From Lachnospiraceae bacterium (GTDB lineage: Bacteria > Bacillota > Clostridia > Lachnospirales > Lachnospiraceae), in contig JAFQBM010000021.1 in the NCBI GenBank assembly GCA_017399685.1, positions 1 through 64,000 on the forward strand: a stretch of DNA of 64,000 nt, given 5' to 3'. The notes under the pieces are model-generated. The model was not told where the DNA came from. It made no database searches and saw nothing but the letters and a program-made list of their open reading frames with translations. Within the stretch, counting starts at the first letter, position 1. The number at the start of each line of letters is the position of its first letter. Below, one piece after another: positions 35,962 to 45,103 of this stretch. The position numbers and the translations under genes were made by a program.

Positions 35962-36927
35962 ATGAAGATTGGAGCAATTTCCATAGAGAATCCTTTGATT
36001 CTTGCACCTATGGCAGGCATTACAGATTTACCTTTCCGTTTGTTATGCAAGGAAGAAGGCTGTGACATTTTATATACGGAGATGGTAAGTGCAAAAGCCA
36101 TTTATTACGAAAATAAAAATACCATACCTTTGTTAAGTTTAAATTCCAAAGAGCATCCCATCGGAGTGCAGTTGTTTGGGTCGGAGCCTCAGTTAATGGG
36201 AGATATGGCAAAAAAAATTGAACCATTGGGTTTTGATTTTGTGGATGTGAATATGGGTTGTCCAGTGCCCAAAATCGTGAATAATAAGGAAGGTTCTGCC
36301 CTTATGTTAAATCCAAAACTGGTGGGAGAAATTGTTTCTGCCATGGTAAAGGCAACAAAAAAGCCGGTTACCATAAAGATTCGAAAAGGCTTTGATGACG
36401 ACCATGTCAATGCAGTGGAAATTGCAAAAATAGCGGAACAAAATGGTGCGGCGGCAGTGGCAGTACATGGACGTACCAGACAACAATATTACAGTGGAGA
36501 GGCAGACTGGAAGATTATAAAAGAAGTAAAAAAGGCGGTTTCCATTCCGGTGATTGGAAATGGTGATATTATGGAGGCAGAGGATATTATTCGCATGAAG
36601 GAAGAAACGGATTGTGACGGTTTTATGATTGGAAGAGGAGCCAAGGGAAATCCGTGGATTTTCAGCCGGGCGAAAAAATACTTAGAAACCGGAGTTCTGC
36701 CACCAAAACCAGAATTAGAGGAAGTAGTAGAAATGATGAAGAGACATGCTGCTCTTATGTTGGATATCAAAGGAGAGTATACTGCAGTAAGGGAAATGAG
36801 AAAACATTTTGCCTGGTATACGGCAGGATTTAAGAATTCAGCCAAATTGAGAAATCTGGTGAATCAGGTAGAAACTTATGATGGACTTTTGGAACTGATT
36901 GACCTTTGTGACAGCCAAGGGGATTAG
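35962..36927 (+). CDS. dusB: tRNA-dihydrouridine synthase
   Basis: The protein has 321 residues. It reduces uridine in the tRNA D-loop using FMN and NADPH. The TIM barrel begins LILAPMAGITDLPFRLLC. The catalytic cysteine is in VNMGCPVPKIVNNKEGSALM (residue about 100). IKIRKGFDD, VHGRTRQQYYSG and IGRGAKGNPWIF are the FMN- and RNA-binding segments. It is the DusB subtype by overall pattern, common beside coaX in this family. Confidence 0.92.
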   Translation: MKIGAISIENPLILAPMAGITDLPFRLLCKEEGCDILYTEMVSAKAIYYENKNTIPLLSLNSKEHPIGVQLFGSEPQLMGDMAKKIEPLGFDFVDVNMGCPVPKIVNNKEGSALMLNPKLVGEIVSAMVKATKKPVTIKIRKGFDDDHVNAVEIAKIAEQNGAAAVAVHGRTRQQYYSGEADWKIIKEVKKAVSIPVIGNGDIMEAEDIIRMKEETDCDGFMIGRGAKGNPWIFSRAKKYLETGVLPPKPELEEVVEMMKRHAALMLDIKGEYTAVREMRKHFAWYTAGFKNSAKLRNLVNQVETYDGLLELIDLCDSQGD

Positions 36928-37031
36928 AAAGGAAACAAAAGATTGATTTATAAGGTACATGCTCCTGTGAAAAGAAATTTATTGGTTGCGTGTGTGTTAT
37001 AGTCGCTATAGCTGTAGAAGGAGAGAATTTG

Positions 37032-37331
37032 ATGAAAAAGAGTAACGATATTCGTACAGAGGAATTGAGTCAGTTGTTTCAGGGAATCTTACAATTAAAG
37101 ACAGAAGAGGAATGTTATCAGTTTTTTGAAGATGTTTGTACCATCAATGAACTTCGTTCCATTGCACAAAGATTTGATGTGGCAGTGAAATTAAGCAAAA
37201 AGCAGACCTATACGGAGATTGAGGAAAGTACAAAGGCTTCCAGTGCCACTATCAGCAGGGTAAATCGTGCTTTAAATTATGGGAAAGACGGGTATCGCCT
37301 GGTGATTGAGCGGATGAAAGAAGAAAAATAG
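37032..37331 (+). CDS. YerC/YecD-type TrpR-fold regulator
   Basis: The protein has 99 residues from the ATG at 37032, after AAGGAGAG. The helix-turn-helix reads TYTEIEESTKASSATISRVNRALNYG (residues about 60-85), in the TrpR/YerC family, whose typical opening EELFQAILQLKTEEECYQFFEDVCT is nearly intact. It is a small DNA-binding regulator of unknown target. It precedes the ribosomal protein operon by 240 bp. Confidence 0.85.
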   Translation: MKKSNDIRTEELSQLFQGILQLKTEEECYQFFEDVCTINELRSIAQRFDVAVKLSKKQTYTEIEESTKASSATISRVNRALNYGKDGYRLVIERMKEEK

Positions 37332-37441
37332 TGCAATTATATGAGGATTGCAATGTGGTACTTTAATTAAGTGAAAAAACCGTGGTCCAAATAATAGTGA
37401 AAAAAATTGGTGAAAAAATAATAAAATTATGGAAAAAATAA

Positions 37442-37470
37442 TTGACAGAAAAGCCCCGATGTAATATACT
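37442..37470 (+). promoter_or_regulatory. Promoter of the rplM-rpsI operon
   Basis: TTGACA (37442-37447), a 17-bp spacer and TATACT (37465-37470) give a strong housekeeping promoter, as expected for ribosomal protein genes. Transcription would start near 37477. Confidence 0.85.
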
Positions 37471-37476
37471 ATTCTA

Positions 37477-37560
37477 GTATGTGACGAGAAAACTACTCAA
37501 GCCAAAGCCCCGGTAAAGAGTATTTTCAATACATTTTGATAAAGATTAACGTATTTTTTA
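37477..37560 (+). promoter_or_regulatory. Candidate L13 leader in the rplM 5' UTR
   Basis: About 95 nt separate the predicted start of transcription from rplM. AAAACTACTC can pair with GAGTATTTT around a CAAGCCAAAGCCCCGG loop region. Structured L13 leaders that bind L13 are known before rplM in Firmicutes; size and place fit, but I could not match the full consensus by eye. Confidence 0.4.
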
Positions 37561-37573
37561 AGGAGGAACATCC

Positions 37574-38008
37574 ATGAAGAGTTATATGGCTAGCCCAGCA
37601 ACAATTGAAAGAGAATGGTATGTAGTTGACGCTACAGGACATACATTAGGACGTTTAGCATCTGAAATCGCTAAGATTTTAAGAGGTAAGAACAAACCAA
37701 CTTACACTCCACACATTGATACTGGAGATTATGTAATCGTTGTAAATGCAGATAAGATTCAGGTAACTGGTAAGAAATTAGATCAAAAGATTTACTACAA
37801 TCACTCTGATTATGTAGGTGGTATGAAAGAAACTACTTTGAGTGAAAAATTAGCTAAGAAGCCAGAAGATGTTATCTATTTAGCAGTTAAGGGAATGCTT
37901 CCAAAGGGACCTTTAGGAAGAAGCATGATTAAGAAGCTTCATGTATATGCAGGTCCAGAGCACAAGAATGCAGCTCAAAAACCAAAAGAATTAGAAATTA
38001 AGTATTAA
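37574..38008 (+). CDS. rplM: 50S ribosomal protein L13
   Basis: The protein has 144 residues. [29 protein letters not shown] is the classic L13 opening (preceded by MKSY), with [15 protein letters not shown] and [18 protein letters not shown] later. AAGGAGGA lies 6 bp before the ATG. It is first gene of the operon with rpsI, as in almost all bacteria. Confidence 0.97.
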   Translation: MKSYMASPATIEREWYVVDATGHTLGRLASEIAKILRGKNKPTYTPHIDTGDYVIVVNADKIQVTGKKLDQKIYYNHSDYVGGMKETTLSEKLAKKPEDVIYLAVKGMLPKGPLGRSMIKKLHVYAGPEHKNAAQKPKELEIKY

Positions 38009-38031
38009 TAATAATTAAGGAGGACATTACA

Positions 38032-38424
38032 GTGGCTAAGACAAAATATTACGGAACTGGTAGAAGAAAAAGCAGTATTGCAAGAGTATATTTAGTACCT
38101 GGTACAGGTAAGGTTACTATTAATAAAAGAGATATGGATGAATACTTCGGTTTAGAAACTCTTAAGTTAATCGTTCGTCAACCATTAGAAGCTACATCAA
38201 ATACAGATAAATTTGACGTGTTAGTTAATGTACGTGGTGGTGGATTCACTGGACAAGCTGGTGCAATCAGACACGGTATTTCAAGAGCTTTATTACAAGT
38301 AGATGCTGAATACAGACCTACTTTAAAGAAAGCAGGATTCTTAACAAGAGATCCAAGAATGAAGGAAAGAAAGAAGTACGGCTTAAAAGCAGCTCGTCGT
38401 GCTCCACAGTTCTCAAAGAGATAA
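38032..38424 (+). CDS. rpsI: 30S ribosomal protein S9
   Basis: The protein has 130 residues, starting with GTG after [32 protein letters not shown] and the C-terminal RRAPQFSKR, which touches the P-site tRNA, are intact. The last codons overlap the 12-bp word CAAAGAGATAAT that recurs at 48968-48979, so the gene's end appears to be an integration target rebuilt by the inserted element. Confidence 0.97.
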   Translation: MAKTKYYGTGRRKSSIARVYLVPGTGKVTINKRDMDEYFGLETLKLIVRQPLEATSNTDKFDVLVNVRGGGFTGQAGAIRHGISRALLQVDAEYRPTLKKAGFLTRDPRMKERKKYGLKAARRAPQFSKR

Positions 38425-38425
38425 T
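38414..38425 (+). other. Candidate attachment site attL in the rpsI 3' end
   Basis: CAAAGAGATAAT spans the final Lys-Arg-stop codons of rpsI. An identical word in the same orientation lies at 48968-48979. The 3' end of rpsI is a known integration target of mobile elements in Firmicutes, and a tyrosine recombinase remnant lies 51 bp inside. Twelve bases alone could be chance. Confidence 0.55.
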
Positions 38426-38441
38426 TATCAAGAGATTACAA

Positions 38442-38471
38442 ACCCTCGAAAATCAATACTTTCGAGGGTTT
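38442..38471 (+). terminator. Terminator of the rplM-rpsI operon
   Basis: AACCCTCGAAA pairs with TTTCGAGGGTT with an 8-nt loop, followed by TTTTCTTT. It lies just inside the candidate attachment site, so the island end may supply it. Confidence 0.85.
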
Positions 38472-38475
38472 TTCT

Positions 38476-38817
38476 TTATCCAATTCCAAGCATTTGGTGT
38501 TTATTTGGTGTTTTTTCTATCAAAATCTGTTCCATAAGTTCAGCAGTTTTAATACGTGAACTATCTAAGACAGCAGTATAAGTACCTGCTGTAATCTGAA
38601 TATCAACATGACCTAAATGCTCTGAAACAATCTTTAAGTCAATTCCATTATTTAGCAATAAAGTAGCGTTTGTATGTCTAAGTTTGTGTAAAGTCAGATA
38701 TTCAAAGTCTTTACCTTTTAAGAAACGCTTTAATGAGGTATTAAGACAACTACGGTCTTTATAATTGCCTGTAGAGGAAGTAAACACTATTTCGGGATGT
38801 TTGAAGTTTGAACCCAT
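38476..38817 (-). pseudogene. Tyrosine integrase, C-terminal fragment
   Basis: The fragment has 113 residues of the catalytic domain; a complete Tn916-type integrase has about 400. LTLHKLRHTNATLLLNNG (H-x-x-R), VSEHLGHVDIQITAGTYTAVL (His and the nucleophile Tyr) remain, but the first catalytic Arg and the N-terminal domains are gone. It lies at the end of the island next to rpsI, the expected position for the island's own integrase. The frame breaks into an unrelated transposase remnant at about 38818. It is probably inactive. Confidence 0.8.
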
Positions 38818-38818
38818 G

Positions 38819-39083
38819 CAGAAGAACGCTTTCCACGAGAACGGGACATTACATTCTCGTACATTTCTTCCAAAAAAATTTGCTTATGTTTAAAATAAAG
38901 TTCAAAAAAGAGCATGGTTGCACCACATTCACATTTTAACGGGTTGTAACCAAAAGAAGAAAGAATAGAAGTACGCCATTGGTTAAAACTTCTGTAAAAT
39001 TAGTGCTTTTCACGAGAAACAGCCCGGTGAAGTTTCTTATCAATCTCACGATGACGTGCATAAAGACCACCATAGCGTATCAT
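38819..39083 (-). pseudogene. IS91-like transposase C-terminal remnant
   Basis: Reading the minus strand from 39083 gives MIRYGGLYARHREIDKKLHR, an in-frame TAA near 39003, then FYRSFNQWRTSILSSFGYN and LKCECGATMLFFELYFKHK. The pattern matches the C-terminus of Y2-type (IS91-like) transposases of Clostridia as I remember them. The N-terminal part is missing and one stop interrupts the frame. It is fused directly to the integrase remnant, showing repeated rearrangement at this island end. Confidence 0.6.
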
Positions 39084-39191
39084 TTTAAAGTGTTTTTTCG
39101 GGTATGTGTTGAATAAGAAGTTGAATAAAATCCATAAGGGGCTAAGAGAGGACTTAGGAAAAAGGTCTCAAAGAGGATTGCGCATAAGGAA

Positions 39192-39569
39192 TTGGAACGA
39201 AGACAAACAAAAGAATTACAAGAGAAAGCAGATGAGATTAGCAAGAAAACTGCTACTTTAGAAAAAGAGTATACAGATAAAAGAAAAAAGCTAGATACGG
39301 AAATAGCAAATCTTGAGCAAAAAAGAGGCATTGAAAAATCTTTATCAGATATGGATAAAAGAGAAACGCAGTGTATCTCAATAGAGTTGGAATGCAAGAT
39401 GTTGGAACTTCAATCTGTAAAATAGGAAATTGTAGAAAATGCTGATAAGGCAAAAGAGGCTGTATTGATACTTGATAGAGTGAAATCATTTGTATCTGCA
39501 TTCAAATTGTTTGCACCTACCATAGAAGAATATGCCAATCAGGTGAAAGCAGAAAAACAATTGATGTAG
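39192..39569 (+). pseudogene. Mobilisation/coiled-coil protein remnant with internal stop
   Basis: A Lys/Glu-rich coiled coil (KELQEKADEISKKTATLEKEY and onward) is interrupted by TAG at 39423-39425 and continues in the same frame to 39569 (EIVENADKAKEAVLILDRVKSF...). A further stretch, FRGILYEIGKLLEAFKEL, appears in another frame near 39590. This looks like the C-terminal part of a Mob/Pre-type relaxase from a mobilisable element. It lacks the catalytic N-terminus. Confidence 0.55.
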
Positions 39570-39664
39570 GAAATTCATTTCGTGGAATTTTATATGAAAT
39601 CGGAAAACTGCTTGAGGCATTCAAAGAACTGATAAAAGAAGGCTTATGTTGGTTTCCAAGGATT

Positions 39665-39922
39665 ATGAGGTGGAAAACTTCAAAAGGCGAGGTTGCACTA
39701 GTGTTTAGTGAGAAAAGTAATGGATATTCATATTTGATATATGGATATATGAATGTGGAAACGAAGGAAAATTATTTAAAGGAGACAGTACAATGGGAGA
39801 TAAAGGCACAAAATCGTACGAGAACAGCGGAGCAGATGGATGCTAATATTGAGGCGATGGCAAGGGATTTACAGGAGATATTGGGGCTGAGTGCGGAACA
39901 GAAGAGATTGTTGGAGGCGTAG
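39665..39922 (+). CDS. Small protein of unknown function, possibly a fragment
   Basis: The frame has 85 residues, MRWKTSKGEVALVFSEKSNGYSYL and onward, with a charged helical end (EAMARDLQEILGLSAEQKRLLEA). There is no clear ribosome-binding site. It lies between the mobilisation remnant and the restriction operon. I do not recognise it; it may be the end of a mobilisation-region gene. A GC-rich CCGCC/GGCGG hairpin follows at about 39946-39964. Confidence 0.35.
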   Translation: MRWKTSKGEVALVFSEKSNGYSYLIYGYMNVETKENYLKETVQWEIKAQNRTRTAEQMDANIEAMARDLQEILGLSAEQKRLLEA

Positions 39923-40025
39923 GAAGGGAGGTAGTGGAAGGGATACCGCCTAATAATAGGCGGGAATAACGAATTGTATTAACTATATTTTACAATGAAA
40001 TACTAATAAATACTACAAAAACATA

Positions 40026-40054
40026 TTGAAAACGCAGAACATATGTGCTATGAT
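40026..40054 (+). promoter_or_regulatory. Promoter of the restriction operon with overlapping inverted repeat
   Basis: TTGAAA (40026-40031), a 17-bp spacer and TATGAT (40049-40054) form a good promoter. AAAACGC (from 40028) and GCGTTTT (to about 40069) are inverted copies on each side of the -10 box, a plausible operator for the HTH protein encoded 20 bp downstream. Confidence 0.65.
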
Positions 40055-40089
40055 TTTGGTAGCGTTTTAAGAATAGGAGAACAAATGTG

Positions 40090-40278
40090 ATGGATAATTA
40101 TATGGAAGATTGGATTGGAATAGACGCAGCAGCAAATTATTTGGACGTAACCAAGGATACAATTAGAAATTGGATTAAAAAAACAGATATTCCGGCACAT
40201 AAAATCGGTAAACTGTGGAAGTTTAAAAGAGTTGAATTGGACGATTGGGTAAAGAGCGGACGTAGTGCGATAGATTAG
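40090..40278 (+). CDS. Excisionase-type HTH protein, possible controller of the RM operon
   Basis: The protein is about 62 residues; the start is ATG at 40090 (GTG at 40087 is also possible), after AGGAG. IGIDAAANYLDVTKDTIRNWIKKTDIPAHKIGKLWKFKRVELDDWV is the MerR-like excisionase/HTH_17 fold. Such proteins act either as directionality factors or as small regulators. Position as first gene of the restriction-modification operon suggests control of the nuclease; it could instead be a leftover excisionase of the island. Confidence 0.75.
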   Translation: MDNYMEDWIGIDAAANYLDVTKDTIRNWIKKTDIPAHKIGKLWKFKRVELDDWVKSGRSAID

Positions 40279-40330
40279 TGGGATTATGTGTTTGAGCACT
40301 GATTATTAAGAGCAAGGAGGAGGCTGTTAT

Positions 40331-43300
40331 ATGAACATTGAAAGATTAAAGCAATTAATAATGCAGTATAAAGAAAGCATGAGTTATTATCATGATGCTA
40401 AAAATGCTTACAATGAGACAGAATGTCGCGATGAATATATTAGTCCGCTGTTGGAATGTTTTGGTTGGGATGTACATAATAAAAAAGGGAAATTGCCTCA
40501 ATATAAAGAGGTTGTAGTAGAGAAATTTTCTAATAGCTCGGAAAGACCGGATTATACATTGACTTTGAATGGAGTGTCTAAGCTTTTCGTTGAAGCAAAG
40601 AAACCAAGTGTTGATATAACTATTGAGGTTGACCCTGCAATGCAGACTAGAAAATATGGCTGGAATGCTAATCATGCATTAGCAATATTGACAAACTTTG
40701 AAAATCTCCTCATTTATGATACCACGAACAAGCCAAAAGAAGGAGATAGTGCAAGCACTTCATTATATAGAAAATATAGCTACGAAGAATATGTGGATAA
40801 GTACCAAGAAATTGCAGATTTGATTTCCAGGGATAATGTGTATTCTGGACAATACGATGAATTGATTAAATCAAATTTTCAGAGTGATACCAGGTATAGT
40901 ACGGGGATTGATGAAACTTTTCTTAAGCAAATTAATAAATGGAGACTTGAAATTGGTAGTTATCTGTATGAAAACAAAGAGGACTATAGAAATATCTGTG
41001 TGCTTAATGATACAGTACAAGATTTTATCAATCAAATTATTTTCCTGAGAATCTGTGAAGATAGAAAATTGCCTTTATACATGAAATTATACGAAACAGT
41101 GGAAGATAGGGCATCCTTGCAGAAGGTATTAACTACTGTTTTTAAGGAGGCAGATAAGCGATACAATTCAGGATTGTTCAAAAATGATAGTCCAATTTTT
41201 GATTTGAGCTGTGACATTATTTTTGATATGATAGAGTCATTGTATTATCCGAAGACTCCGTATATGTTTACGATTATTGAACCAAGTATCTTGGGGAAAA
41301 TATACGAATCCTTTTTGGCTGAAAGTCTCGTATTGCAAGATGGGAAAATAGCACTAGCGCAAAAGAAGGAATATTTGTATAAATCAGTAGTCAGTACGCC
41401 GGTGGAAATAGTGAGATATATGGTGAAAAATACATTAGAGCCCCTATGTAAGGGGAAGACACCTCAAGAGATTTTGAGTTTGAGGATTGCTGATATTGCA
41501 TGCGGCTCAGGTATCTTTTTAGAAGAAGCATATCAATATTTGGTTGACTACTGTACTGAATGGTATAAGTTGAATGATACAGAACATCTATTGGTGGTGG
41601 AAGATGGTATGGAGAAACTGCCTTTAGTTGACAAGAAAGAGATTTTGACAAATTGTATTTATGGTGTGGATATTGATATCCATGCAGTAGAAGTTGGTAA
41701 ATTTTCCTTATTATTAAAGCTGATTGAAAACGAAACGGAACCATCTGTTATGAGTAGTAAACCTATATTGCCAGAATTGGAGGATAATATTAAATGTGGC
41801 AATTCTTTGGTGTCGGATGAAGATGTTGAGGGATTAAATATTACATCGGAGGATTTAATAAATATAGGTCCGTTTGATTGGCAGGAAATCAATGGTGGAG
41901 ATAAGTTTGATGTGATTATTGGTAATCCGCCTTATGTTAAGACGGAAGATATTAAAAAACTTCATACCAACGCAGAAGTCAAAATTTATAAGAAGTATGG
42001 AAGTTCTCATAAACAGTTTGATAAATATTATTTGTTTATTGAAAAGGCATTGGAATTGATTAATGAAAATGGCTTAATGTGTTATATTGTGCCCAATAAA
42101 TTTCTGCACACAGAATCAGCAGAGAAACTTCGACTTATGATTAAGGATAAGATTGTTAAACTTGACGATTTTGGCGCTGTTCAGTTATTTAAAGACAAGA
42201 CAATATATAGTTCGATTCTCACAGTGGGTACAACTAATGTGGAAAAATTAGCATATAGGACAGTGGATAAGGTGGCACATTTGTGGAATGACGAGGTTGA
42301 ACAATATAATCTTATTCCTAAGCAAAGGTTGAATTGTATGCCATGGGCTGAAAACTCGAATATTAATGATGGTTCACCATGGCTAGTGTCAGATGACGAT
42401 GTGTATTTGAGTATGATGAAAAATGCAAGAGCAAAAATAGTTTCTTTGGAGGATATTGTAGAGATATATAATGGAATTCAAACAAGTGCAGAGAAAGTAT
42501 ATAAGATTGAAGGCAAGACAATTGTATCTGATGATGAAAATTATGTGAAGTTCAGAGATCAAGATAAGGAATATATGATTGAAAGGGGAATTTTGAGATT
42601 ATATTTTAAACCTACCAGAACGGAACAAGGTGCATTGGATACCTATAGCGATATTAATCAAGTTAAGGTTAATTACAATATTTTCCCATATGATGAAAAT
42701 GGAAATTTTATCACTAAGGATATAATGGAAAAACAATATCCACATGCGTGGGAATATTTATTAGAACATAAAGATACATTGTTGCCAAAATCATTAGGTG
42801 GTAATAGAGATGTGCAACCGACTGTTTCTGATAAAGATGAATGGTATCGTTATGGAAGAAGTCAAGCGATTACAAGTCTAAATAATAGAGATAAAATAAT
42901 TGTTGGGGTTAATCGTAAAAAAGATGATCCGTTGTATCTTATGGATAAAAACCATTACTTAATTGCTTCTGGTGGAACAGCCGGTTATGTGGGAATATCC
43001 TTGAAAGAAGACAGTGAATATCAGCTAGAGTACATACATGCATGGTTATCACATCCATGGACAGACGGGTATTTACAATCAATTGGCAGTGATTTTGAAG
43101 GTGGCTTTATAGCAAGAGGAACATACACCTTGCCAATGGTTCCTTTTATCAAGCTGGATTTTGAGGATAAAAAGCAAAAGGAATTATACGACCAAGTCGT
43201 AGCTAATACAATACGAATTAGTGAATTAAATGAAGAGTTGTTAAGAAAGAAGGATAAAGCGACACAGAATGTGATAGAAAAGGAAAAGGATAGGCTGATA

Positions 43301-43348
43301 AAGAAGAATGAGGAAATGATAACTAAAGTTTATCAGCAGAATTTTTAG
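40331..43348 (+). CDS. Type IIG restriction enzyme-methyltransferase, Eco57I-like
   Basis: The protein has 1005 residues; AGGAGG lies 9 bp before the ATG. The N-terminal nuclease of the PD-(D/E)xK type has RPDYTLTLNG and LFVEAKKPSVD (residues about 75-100). The N6-adenine methyltransferase follows with motif I IADIACGSGIFLEEAY (about 385-400) and motif IV FDVIIGNPPYVK (about 525-537). The C-terminal ~350 residues contain a TaqI-type recognition region, including LEDIVEIYNGIQTSAEKVYKI and a final coiled coil. Length and partner match Eco57I, whose RM enzyme is about 1,000 residues. It cuts and methylates DNA at an unknown target. Confidence 0.88.
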   Translation: MNIERLKQLIMQYKESMSYYHDAKNAYNETECRDEYISPLLECFGWDVHNKKGKLPQYKEVVVEKFSNSSERPDYTLTLNGVSKLFVEAKKPSVDITIEVDPAMQTRKYGWNANHALAILTNFENLLIYDTTNKPKEGDSASTSLYRKYSYEEYVDKYQEIADLISRDNVYSGQYDELIKSNFQSDTRYSTGIDETFLKQINKWRLEIGSYLYENKEDYRNICVLNDTVQDFINQIIFLRICEDRKLPLYMKLYETVEDRASLQKVLTTVFKEADKRYNSGLFKNDSPIFDLSCDIIFDMIESLYYPKTPYMFTIIEPSILGKIYESFLAESLVLQDGKIALAQKKEYLYKSVVSTPVEIVRYMVKNTLEPLCKGKTPQEILSLRIADIACGSGIFLEEAYQYLVDYCTEWYKLNDTEHLLVVEDGMEKLPLVDKKEILTNCIYGVDIDIHAVEVGKFSLLLKLIENETEPSVMSSKPILPELEDNIKCGNSLVSDEDVEGLNITSEDLINIGPFDWQEINGGDKFDVIIGNPPYVKTEDIKKLHTNAEVKIYKKYGSSHKQFDKYYLFIEKALELINENGLMCYIVPNKFLHTESAEKLRLMIKDKIVKLDDFGAVQLFKDKTIYSSILTVGTTNVEKLAYRTVDKVAHLWNDEVEQYNLIPKQRLNCMPWAENSNINDGSPWLVSDDDVYLSMMKNARAKIVSLEDIVEIYNGIQTSAEKVYKIEGKTIVSDDENYVKFRDQDKEYMIERGILRLYFKPTRTEQGALDTYSDINQVKVNYNIFPYDENGNFITKDIMEKQYPHAWEYLLEHKDTLLPKSLGGNRDVQPTVSDKDEWYRYGRSQAITSLNNRDKIIVGVNRKKDDPLYLMDKNHYLIASGGTAGYVGISLKEDSEYQLEYIHAWLSHPWTDGYLQSIGSDFEGGFIARGTYTLPMVPFIKLDFEDKKQKELYDQVVANTIRISELNEELLRKKDKATQNVIEKEKDRLIKKNEEMITKVYQQNF

Positions 43349-43356
43349 GTGATTAT

Positions 43357-44985
43357 ATGAAGTTAAAAGAAGATAGTTCAGTACAGAAGCTTAGAGGTGC
43401 CTATTATACGCCATTACCATTAGCTGAGATGATGGTTAAGTTGTTTGCAAACAGAAAAGATTGTAAGAGTGTTCTGGAACCAAGCTGTGGAGATGGTGTA
43501 TTTTTGGATGCATTAATTAAAGTGGATTGTGTTAAACATTATGTGAGTATAGATGCTGTTGAAATTGACGAAGCAGAGGCAAAAAAAGTAGAAGAAGGAA
43601 TGAAATCCTATAAGAATATTAAAGTGATAAATGAGGATTTTTTCGACTTTTATAAAGCTAATAAGGCGTCTGTTCAATACGACTTGATATTAGGAAACCC
43701 TCCGTATATTAGGTATCAATATTTGGAAGAACATCAGAGAGAGTTAATGTCTGACATATTGACATCTCAAGGAATGAAAGCCAATAAACTTGTAAATACA
43801 TGGGTTGGTTTTATTGTCTCTTGTGTAGATATGTTGAGTAAGAATGGTAAAATAGCGTTTGTAATTCCGGCTGAAATCATGCAGGTTGCATATGCTGAAG
43901 ATTTGAGACTTTTTTTGTCAAATAATGTTTCTAAAATCACGCTTATTACATTTGAGGAACTTGTTTTTCCTGATATAGAGCAGGAAATCATTGTTTTTAT
44001 CGGTGAGAAAGGTGATGAAGAAAAAGGTATTCGTATTGTTGAATTAAATAACTTAGAGGATTTAAAGTCATTTGATATTAATGCTAATGGATTTCAAAAG
44101 TTACAACATGTACATGAAAAATGGACAAAGTACTTTACCAGTGTTGAAGAAAATACCTTGGTTAAACAAATAAGAGAAGACAAGCGTTTTCAAAAGTTGT
44201 CAGATATTGCACTAATCAATGTTGGAATAACAACAGGTAATAATAAGTATTTTTCTGTGGAAAAAGAAACTGTAGAGAAATATCAGATGCAAGATGTTGT
44301 AAGACCACTAATTGGAAGAAGTTCTCATGCAAATAGTATATATTTTAAACGTGAGGACTGGATGCAGAATGTAAATAAAAATAAAGCGGCATACTTAATA
44401 GATTTTCCCGATGTTGATTATAAGCATTATCCTAAAAAGCACAAAGAGTATATTAAGATGGGTGAAAAGAATGGTGAGAATAAGGGCTATAAGTGTTCTA
44501 TCAGAGACCGATGGTATCGTATTCCATCTATATGGGTACCGGACGCATTCTTTTTACGCAGAAATAATTTGTACCCTAAATTTGTTTTGAATCAGTGTGA
44601 TGCAGTATCTACTGATACAATGCATAGAATCAAATTTAATGAAGGCATTGAACCGGAACGAGCTATTTTATCTTACTATAACAGCATTTCTTTTGCGTTC
44701 ACTGAACTTTGTGGAAGAAGTTATGGTGGAGGAGTGTTAGAAATTCTTCCGGGTGAAGTTGGAAATATTTATGTACCTAAGTTAGATATGGTTCCTATTA
44801 AAGAAATACGAGAACTGTTGGAGCAAATTGATTCAATCGTAAGGAATAACCAAAATGTTGAAGATGTACTGGATATAGTGGACAAGAAGATATTAGTAGA
44901 TATTCTTGGCTATGAACAGAGAGTATGTGCAGATGCAAGGAGTATTTGGAAGAAGCTGCAGCGAAGAAGGTTAAATAGAGGATAA
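43357..44985 (+). CDS. Companion N6-adenine DNA methyltransferase, Eco57I family
   Basis: The protein has 542 residues and starts 8 bp after the RM gene. QKLRGAYYTPLPLAEMMVKLF is the usual start of gamma-class adenine methylases. Motif I is VLEPSCGDGVFLDAL (residues about 37-51), and motif IV is DLILGNPPYIRYQ (about 110-122). A TaqI-like recognition region with INVGITTGNNKYFS follows. In Eco57I a separate methyltransferase of about 540 residues methylates both strands and protects the host. Same arrangement here. Confidence 0.88.
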   Translation: MKLKEDSSVQKLRGAYYTPLPLAEMMVKLFANRKDCKSVLEPSCGDGVFLDALIKVDCVKHYVSIDAVEIDEAEAKKVEEGMKSYKNIKVINEDFFDFYKANKASVQYDLILGNPPYIRYQYLEEHQRELMSDILTSQGMKANKLVNTWVGFIVSCVDMLSKNGKIAFVIPAEIMQVAYAEDLRLFLSNNVSKITLITFEELVFPDIEQEIIVFIGEKGDEEKGIRIVELNNLEDLKSFDINANGFQKLQHVHEKWTKYFTSVEENTLVKQIREDKRFQKLSDIALINVGITTGNNKYFSVEKETVEKYQMQDVVRPLIGRSSHANSIYFKREDWMQNVNKNKAAYLIDFPDVDYKHYPKKHKEYIKMGEKNGENKGYKCSIRDRWYRIPSIWVPDAFFLRRNNLYPKFVLNQCDAVSTDTMHRIKFNEGIEPERAILSYYNSISFAFTELCGRSYGGGVLEILPGEVGNIYVPKLDMVPIKEIRELLEQIDSIVRNNQNVEDVLDIVDKKILVDILGYEQRVCADARSIWKKLQRRRLNRG

Positions 44986-45103
44986 GATTTAGAGGATTAT
45001 AATATGACGCTTACTGCTTTTGGATAATATGTGAGGAAATATATAACATGAGATAGGCACTTATTCATATGGAACAAAATATTATGTGTTGAGGAGGGTA
45101 TGT

